Source: Collybia mongolica
Lineage: Eukaryota; Basidiomycota; Agaricomycetes; Agaricales; Clitocybaceae
Assembly (NCBI GenBank): GCA_013420905.1
Contig: JAAXNY010000016.1
Coordinates: 1,364,001-1,428,000, forward strand
DNA length: 64,000 nt
Reading direction: 5' to 3'
Below the pieces are notes generated by a model. That model did not search any database, was not told the origin of the DNA, and worked only from the letters and a program-made list of their open reading frames with translations. A program made the translations under genes and the position numbers. Numbering within the stretch: the stretch's first letter is position 1; every line of letters starts with the position of its first letter. Of the stretch, positions 58,575 to 64,000 are shown one piece after another.

Positions 58575-58883
58575 TTAGAGCATAAAATGCATGGGCATGG
58601 GATAGAACACGGGTAAGCGGGGGGACGAGATGGAATGAACTTTGAACGTGAGAACCATGGTCACCGCTGCACATTCATACTGGATGCCTTGTAGGTACTG
58701 GTATGGGACACAAGTAAATGTGTATATGCGGGTTCCCATTTCTGACCCACCTGGTGTTAGTCTGGGATCCCGATTACACCACCATTCAATATTAAGCCAC
58801 GGCTCAATGTAAGGTTTTGTTTTGGAATAGCAGACTCCCATCAGACTATTTGTTCGGATACCGAGTGAATATCGAATTGTCAT
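58575..58883 (-). other. conserved frame in copy A (unknown)
   Basis: Reads KPYIEPWLNIEWWCNRDPRL, PYQYLQGIQYECAAVTMVLT and ends near 58575. The counterpart in copy B (62875-63222) keeps LRGIQYDCAAV. The conservation may only reflect shared ancestry; whether it codes is unclear. Confidence 0.3.
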
Positions 58884-59090
58884 ATCTTGGGCGCTTTCCT
58901 GGGGATAATGCCTGTAGGGCGTCTAGACCATGATCTTTTACTTCATTGTCAGCTTGTTCCCAGTTTTGTCATTAAATTGATAATCTATGAACTGTGTAGG
59001 TATCAAACCGGTTATTGCATGTGGCCTGTATGGACAGAGGTGCCAACTTGAACTCACAGAAAAAATCACTACGGTGGAATGTTCCAATGG

Positions 59091-59405
59091 AGAATCATGA
59101 ATACCATTGTTCGGCAAGCAGAACGGGATCGCAACCTAGAATGCAATTTGCTTTACTCCACGTCAGTCTTGCCGATCAGAAATGACATAATACCGGGCCG
59201 TGATTGCCCCATTATTAATTTCTTGACCTTGGGCGCACTGAGGTGCCCCGACAGATAACTTACTGAGCGACAATACAACAGGGAGAACACTTATGTGTGA
59301 GAAGTAACGACCCCGACATGAGACTAGGTTATGATCTTCATTACAGCTCCTGCCATATATGTCCAATGTCACTGTTCCGGCTTCATTGTTCCAGTCTTTC
59401 GTAAC
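59091..59405. other. junction between the two segmental copies
   Basis: About 300 bp between the right end of copy A and the 3' end of the copy B kinase-like gene. No gene seen. Confidence 0.4.
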
Positions 59406-60478
59406 CTATGTGGGGGGAAAATTCCGCTCGACTTTGCGTCGTTCACCAAAAGCAATAAATTCCTCCATGTCAGATTCATCTTCTGGGTCCAGCGCCTTCT
59501 CATCCATGAACGCCTTAATACTCCTATACCAGTTACAGAAGAAAATTGGATGCCCTGACATAGCAGGCAGCCAGAGTGCATCAATCAACGCTTGAGAGGG
59601 GTAATCGACTCGGGCATATGGCATATTGTCAATAACCACTGTGTGTGGTCCGGCTGTTCCACAATACACGGAATTGAAATTAGATAATGGGGACAGCGAT
59701 GAGGCTTGAGACGTACGCCAGCCCCATAATCTCATAGCATCAAGATCAGACTGCACCCGTTCGCACGTAAACTCCTGAAAGATAAGGTCGTCAGGTTGGC
59801 CATCTTCCTGTGGCTGATGCCCTGGGGTACATGTATGATCTTCAAGGTCATGGAGATTGTGCAGCCAATATCGAATTACACGCTGGAGGACATGGTTTCT
59901 ATCTAGTGTAGTCAAAGTGACATTATGATCGCACAGGTGCGGTAAGAGGCGAGCAATTTTCATTCTTCAAAATAATATGCTATCAATTCAGATGGAGCTA
60001 CATAACCCAAATATTTTCGACGTACCGATCTTCTTTTGGAAGCCTAAAGAATGAGCCTTGAACTTGGATACTGTCTCCAACATCGGTTGTTATCAGACAT
60101 AGAGTCTCTGGATCATCGATCACTCTGTACAATCCCTTGAAGGACGGTATAATACTGCCTTGAAGGTCCTCCAACGTAAGATATGCCTGGGCCTCCGATG
60201 TAAGAAATTCCAGTGAATCTTCCCCAAATGCAAACTTGAGAAGAATCTTTTCGTCAACGTCCGCCCGAAAGTAGGTAAAGTCGAATTCGTTATAAACCAC
60301 GTCAGGGTCCGGAAGAGTGGCCTTGAGTTCTTTCTCCTAGGATCGGCTTGAAACCTTCAATCTCCACGGGTACGAGGCTTACAGCATGGTCTGATTTGAA
60401 CGATTCTGGGATGGATTTGAAATTGAGATCATAATCTGTGTCCACATCTGGTGAGAATTTGACGTAGAGTGTGGCCAT
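59406..60478 (-). pseudogene. kinase-like (probable pseudokinase) protein, copy B, frameshifted
   Basis: Start ATG at 60478 (MATLYVKFSPDVD). Exon 1 runs to 60026 and exon 2 is 59964-59406; the 61-bp intron joins RLPKEDR to MKIARLLPHLCDH in phase. The N-lobe shows DVDEKILLKFAFGEDSLEFL and LQGSIIPSFKGLYRVIDDPE with CLITTDVGDS. The catalytic-loop position reads HNVTLTTLDRNHVL, where active relatives have H-x-D-x4-N, so the catalytic Asp is missing and the fold is probably a pseudokinase. A C-terminal region follows (FTCERVQSDLDAMRLWGW; acidic DPEDESDMEEF). Compared with copy A, two bases are missing near 60325, which shifts the frame after about 50 codons; hence pseudogene. Confidence 0.65.
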
Positions 60479-60938
60479 GGGGATATTGACTTGGTGTGAC
60501 TGGAAACGGGGGTGAAAAAAATGTGCATAAATTTCGAGATGCTCGAACGCACTTTTATAATGATATAAGAGTGTGAGCTGAGGTGCTTCGGATTTGGTAT
60601 AACGACGAGGAATAGACTGGAGCTTATCGTCACATTTGATCGCATCAACTTCGCGTCAACATTTCAGATCTGGACTCTGGATTTGGGACGCCACAGTAAT
60701 GACGCTTGTTCACTTGCCTACTTTTATAATGCTGATTATACAGCCAATTTTATAACGGGTTCTTTGGCGAAACTGTTAAGTTTACGGGCGCCTTTGTGAT
60801 GTCATTGATTAATGCCATCTTACTTCTAAATATCAAGTAGGAAATTTCTATGAACGAATCAAGGATTACGATGTCTTGTTCTTATTGTAGTGAGATAATT
60901 GAATTCAAATCTATGATACCCTATTGCTGAATAATTAC

Positions 60939-62234
60939 ATGTTGCAGCTCCCCTCTACATCACCTTACAGGTTTATACGTCGCAAGCAACTCCTCATCGT
61001 GTCTGGACCAGAAGAAACGACCAACGAATTGTACGTTAAATACGTGCTTGGTGCGACTTTTAAGATAGCGCCTACGGCATTCACTAAGAAAACCACAAGA
61101 GGCACACGAAACTTTTCCAAAGAGGAACTCGGTTATAGCCTCGAAGACAGGCTTCGTGGAATCGTTATTCTTCCTGAATTGGCTATAGGTTTATCTGAAA
61201 CTGCCGAATCTATAGTCATCGATGTGGCCAAGCCCGACGCGAAAGATGTGGGTCATCAACGTTGGCTGGAGAACATCGACCCAAGGAACACATCCGCACT
61301 TTGTCCCACTATAATATACAGTGAAATGGATACCCGTACTTGGGTTTGGGAAACTCTGCTAAGACCATCCCTTCTAATTTCATGGTCATGTATATCTGGA
61401 AAGGTCACTTATAACAGACCTGATGCAGAATCGCCCTCTCTTGCGAACCTCTCTGTGCCGAGTGGAACACCTATTCCGGATGAGCGTTTATACATAAGGT
61501 TTCTGGATCAAATAAACAATGAACCTAAAGAGAGGACCCTACAAACTTTCGAATACAAAACAGCCAATGCATTAGGCACAGGAACCTTTGACAATCTGAT
61601 CGGTATTGGGAAACACAAGGTCGCCAATAAGATACCAGTCATTCCATTCAAGTGGCCTCGAGGGAAAAGGGGTGTGAATAAACAAACTCGAATTTTGGTA
61701 CAGGTATACTGGTAGCCTTTTGATTCCAACTTTTACCGAAAGTTCTTTATTAGGTTTACGCTCAGATGTTGAAACATGAAGTCAAATTTTCGACACTGAC
61801 ATCTTTCTCCTCCACAATCTTCTTCTACCTGGACCATGAAAAGAAGCTACTATACATGTCACAGGAACACCGTCACGATGGCAAAGGGACCTTCATGGCA
61901 TTTTTTGCATGGTTTGCGTTGAGCACGGAGATTACGTTTCATAAGGATCTTCCCAAGCTCGCAGAACTTGTATTCAAGAGCCTCCCCGAGCTTGACTTTT
62001 CTGCCGTAAGCCGATACGAAGGATCTCGTGATTCTGGTAAGGATTCTGATAAACGGGTGGGTGCAGCAACATGGTGGGTTGTTCCTTGAGTGCTTTGTGG
62101 ACTACTTATTCAATCCTTTCTGTAAAGGTTACTCGGACAAAAAACATCGAACCCTTCTCAACTACGCAATGGAGACGAAGGAAACACAACCGGGAGTCCT
62201 GGTGAAACTAATGTTCGAAGGTCTCCGAGACTAA
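60939..62234 (+). CDS. unknown protein, divergent partner of the kinase-like gene (copy B)
   Basis: Not recognised with confidence. From ATG 60939 (MLQLPSTSPYRFIRRKQ) the frame runs to 61703, then a GTATAC...TTATTAG intron leads to 61754 (VYAQMLKHEVKFSTLTSFSS). A second intron (62037-62127) leads to GYSDKKHRTLLNYAMETKET and a stop at 62232. A CAG acceptor right at 60951 hints that the true start may lie in an upstream exon. Visible features are VSGPEETTNELYVKYVLGAT, FEYKTANALGTGTFDNL, a basic KWPRGKRGVNKQTR patch, and TSFSSTIFFYLDHEKKLLYM. The ExK plus QVYAQM layout by eye recalls nuclease-like modules of fungal kinase/CRN-type effector families; this is a guess. Beyond the stop, frame 2 (62249-62488) codes a basic tail with TRGRPARRGTRK (AT-hook-like), so the real 3' exons may differ. 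Confidence 0.5.
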
Positions 62235-62538
62235 TAGACGTTAATCGAGACCGACGGCCTGGAGGATCCGCTGCGCCCATCAAAGAGGCGAAGGAACCTA
62301 AGAAACGGGTCAACCGTCAAGTCCCTATCCCCACCGACCGCACACCTAATTCTGCAGTAGGGAAAGAGCTCCAAGAAACGCAGGAGTCGGTAAGTGGTAC
62401 AGGCGGTAGTGATAAGGCCGAAGAACCAAGCCAAGGTTCTGCAGGAGGAACGCGCGGTCGCCCAGCCCGTCGAGGTACCAGGAAGTAGTTCGTTGAAAGC
62501 TAAGGAGGTATAGTCGTAAATCAACGATTGACACGTGT

Positions 62539-62847
62539 ATGATATATCATTACGAGAAACGTGGTATACCTGTACAAAGGGATATGCGCCATTTTCACAA
62601 GTCGTTCTCGGACCCGGATCAGTCGGAGTTGAGAACGAGAATTGACAACAAATTTGCTTGCGATCCGGAGGCAGTTGTGCTGATTCTGAATGAGCTAAAG
62701 CCTGTAAGTTTCGTCATATGCGCATGGGTCTGTAGCGACAGCGGTGAGTTCTTCGCTTCGTCTTTGACTGTCGGCGAGAAGCCGGCCTATGAAAGTTACG
62801 CGGCCCTTCTATCTGAGCGCTTTAGCACCATGTCAAAAAGGGTCTGA
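62539..62847 (+). other. conserved frame in copy B (unknown)
   Basis: Reads RDMRHFHKSFSDPDQSELRT, DNKFACDPEAVVLILNELKP and ESYAALLSERFSTMSKRV. The DNKFACDPEAVV block is conserved in decayed copy A (about 54220-54280). It may be a 3' exon of the unknown gene or a separate small gene. Confidence 0.35.
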
Positions 62848-62874
62848 AGACATATGCCGCAATCAACAGGAGAC

Positions 62875-63222
62875 TCAGCGCGCTAGTGCCGGCTCACAGG
62901 CATTGCCCAGAGCGTAGGATGGCATGGGACGAACCTTCAGCATGAGAAACCGCGCCCGACGCTGCACATTCACACGGAATGTCTTCGCAGGAAAGCAGTA
63001 AGGTGTATAGGCGGTTTCCCATTTCTGACCCACCTGTATCACCGCTGCACAATCATACTGAATGCCTCGTAGTACTGCAATGGGACACGAGTAAATGTGT
63101 ATAGGCGAGTTCCTATTTCTGAGCCACCCAAGGTGAGTCTGGAATCCAGAGTACACCACCATTGTCATTTTGGTACGGCGGACTCTCCCGTCGGATATTC
63201 CGTTCAGATACCGAGCAAACAT
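62875..63222 (-). other. conserved frame in copy B with an internal duplication (unknown)
   Basis: Counterpart of 58575-58883. A block of about 90 bp is present twice here, at about 62953-63035 and 63040-63128 (both contain GCTGCACA...GTGTATAGGCG...CCATTTCTGACCC-like sequence), but once in copy A. Confidence 0.35.
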
Positions 63223-63420
63223 CGGGGAGTCGCGCCTTAGGAGCTTCCCTGGGAGTAATGCCTGTAGAATGTCTAGACCATCATCACTTACTTCATTCCC
63301 AGCCTATTCCCAATTTGGTCTTTGATTTTCGTGATCCATGAGCCGTGTAGGTCTCAAAAACGTTGTTTGCATGGCAGAGCACCAACCTGAACTCACAGAA
63401 ACGTCACTACGATATCCCAG

Positions 63421-64000
63421 CCCTCCAGCTCCCGATTCACAGAGAACTGGGTTACTCTCTCAAGCCACATCCCGCTCCGCTCTTCGCATGCATCAGAGCT
63501 GTTGAGACCGCCGTAATTTTTACTTGCGTGATTCCTGGCTTAAAGGACCGTTCCAGCCGGGAAGGCGAACATGTTACTGGGTCCCGAGTATTTTCTTTTC
63601 GTTCACCTGTCAATTCCATCAAAAATTAGCCGATTTTTGAGGGTACAAACGAGTGTCGTTTAATCTGTGTCTTCAACGCCTCGCAGGTGCTGCTCAGCAA
63701 CCGTCGTTCGAGCGAGAGTGGAGTGCATATTCGGAAATCGGGCGTAAAAACAACAGGGTTGGCATGTGAACGTTTCAATAGAGGAATAGCGTTATTTGGC
63801 AGACCGAGTAGGGCCAAACATGCTTATCAATTACAACCCGGAACCCACGTGGGCATTGCCATGGCGTGGCCGAATCATCAGCCTCAAGTCCAACCACTTC
63901 TGTCAGAGGCCAGCTCCTTCCCCCCTTCGCCACCACCGAATATCCTCCACTATCACCAGCCACCGCTGTGAGTTGAAATCATCGTCTCTATAATTCCGAG
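63421..64000. other. window end, no gene supported
   Basis: Short overlapping frames only. A plus frame from 63687 has a proline-rich end, but the window stops before it can be judged. Confidence 0.35.

Larger units (their letters stand above)
52912..59090. repeat. segmental duplication, left copy (A), interrupted by a copia element
   Basis: DNA at about 52940-53560 matches 60060-60640; 53590-54425 matches about 61625-62850; and 58517-59090 matches about 62853-63420, all in the same orientation. Copy A lacks about 950 bp present in B (about 60665-61615) and is split by the copia insertion at 54426-58511. Divergence is clear by eye, so the duplication is older than the copia insertion. Confidence 0.85.
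59990..63420. repeat. segmental duplication, right copy (B)
   Basis: More complete of the two tandem copies (see 52912-59090). It holds the kinase-like gene, the divergent plus-strand gene and two further conserved frames. Confidence 0.85.

Noticed and set aside
1..64000. tRNA genes, rRNA, CRISPR arrays, telomeric repeats
   Set aside because: Searched by eye for B-box-like GGTTCGA contexts and spaced repeats; the few GTTCGAA hits lie in coding or unstructured sequence, and no array of spaced repeats was found.

Overview
The window comes from a filamentous basidiomycete, most likely an Agaricomycete. Genes are split by many short introns (about 50-80 bp, GT...AG, often with a CTAAC/CTGAC-like branch site). 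The gene set fits: a class V GH18 chitinase with a killer-toxin-like tail, a MATA/SOX-type HMG-box regulator, an F-box protein, a DUF6699 protein, a DDX60-like Ski2-family helicase, myo-inositol oxygenase, cytosolic ribosomal proteins and a Ty1/copia retrotransposon. I saw no tRNA, rRNA or CRISPR array. Exon boundaries were set by eye from splice signals, reading phase and family alignment; the summed lengths of every fully modelled gene are a multiple of three.

Layout. 1-3671 holds the 3' part of a GH18 chitinase. 4448-11484 (minus) holds three tandem copies of a glycine-rich membrane-protein family, two intact and one decayed. 14616-16254 (minus) is the HMG-box factor. 19959-20852 is an intronless HhH-GPD DNA glycosylase and 25313-26383 an intronless F-box protein. 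30406-31073 is a DUF6699 exon. 31259-37414 (minus) is an intact 16-exon DDX60-like helicase. 38546-43984 (plus) holds an aldo-keto reductase, myo-inositol oxygenase and a HAD phosphatase in one orientation. 50322-52251 is a head-to-head pair of ribosomal genes, uS15 (RPS13) and eS6. Between these islands lie long stretches (7.5-10.4, 11.5-14.6, 16.3-19.9, 20.9-25.3, 26.4-29.8 and 44.0-49.1 kb) with no convincing gene.

The right end (52.9-63.4 kb) is the most unusual part. A locus with a minus-strand kinase-like gene facing a plus-strand gene of unknown function is present twice in tandem. The left copy is decayed and is interrupted by a 4,086-bp copia element with a perfect 5-bp target duplication (GAATA). 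That element has lost its reverse transcriptase and carries two internal palindromes (730-bp arms with a 43-nt loop; 161-bp arms with a 17-nt loop), including a third, inverted LTR. The junctions look like reverse-transcription accidents. Differences between arms and LTRs that I compared are mostly CpG transitions, suggesting past methylation.

Two nearly identical 195-bp MITEs (perfect 26-bp inverted ends, TA target site) sit at 38.24 and 46.74 kb. The first lies about 110 bp upstream of the aldo-keto reductase start codon. Possible joint functions: the reductase and the oxygenase could form a short inositol-to-uronate-to-aldonate path (inference), and the ribosomal pair probably shares a two-way promoter.
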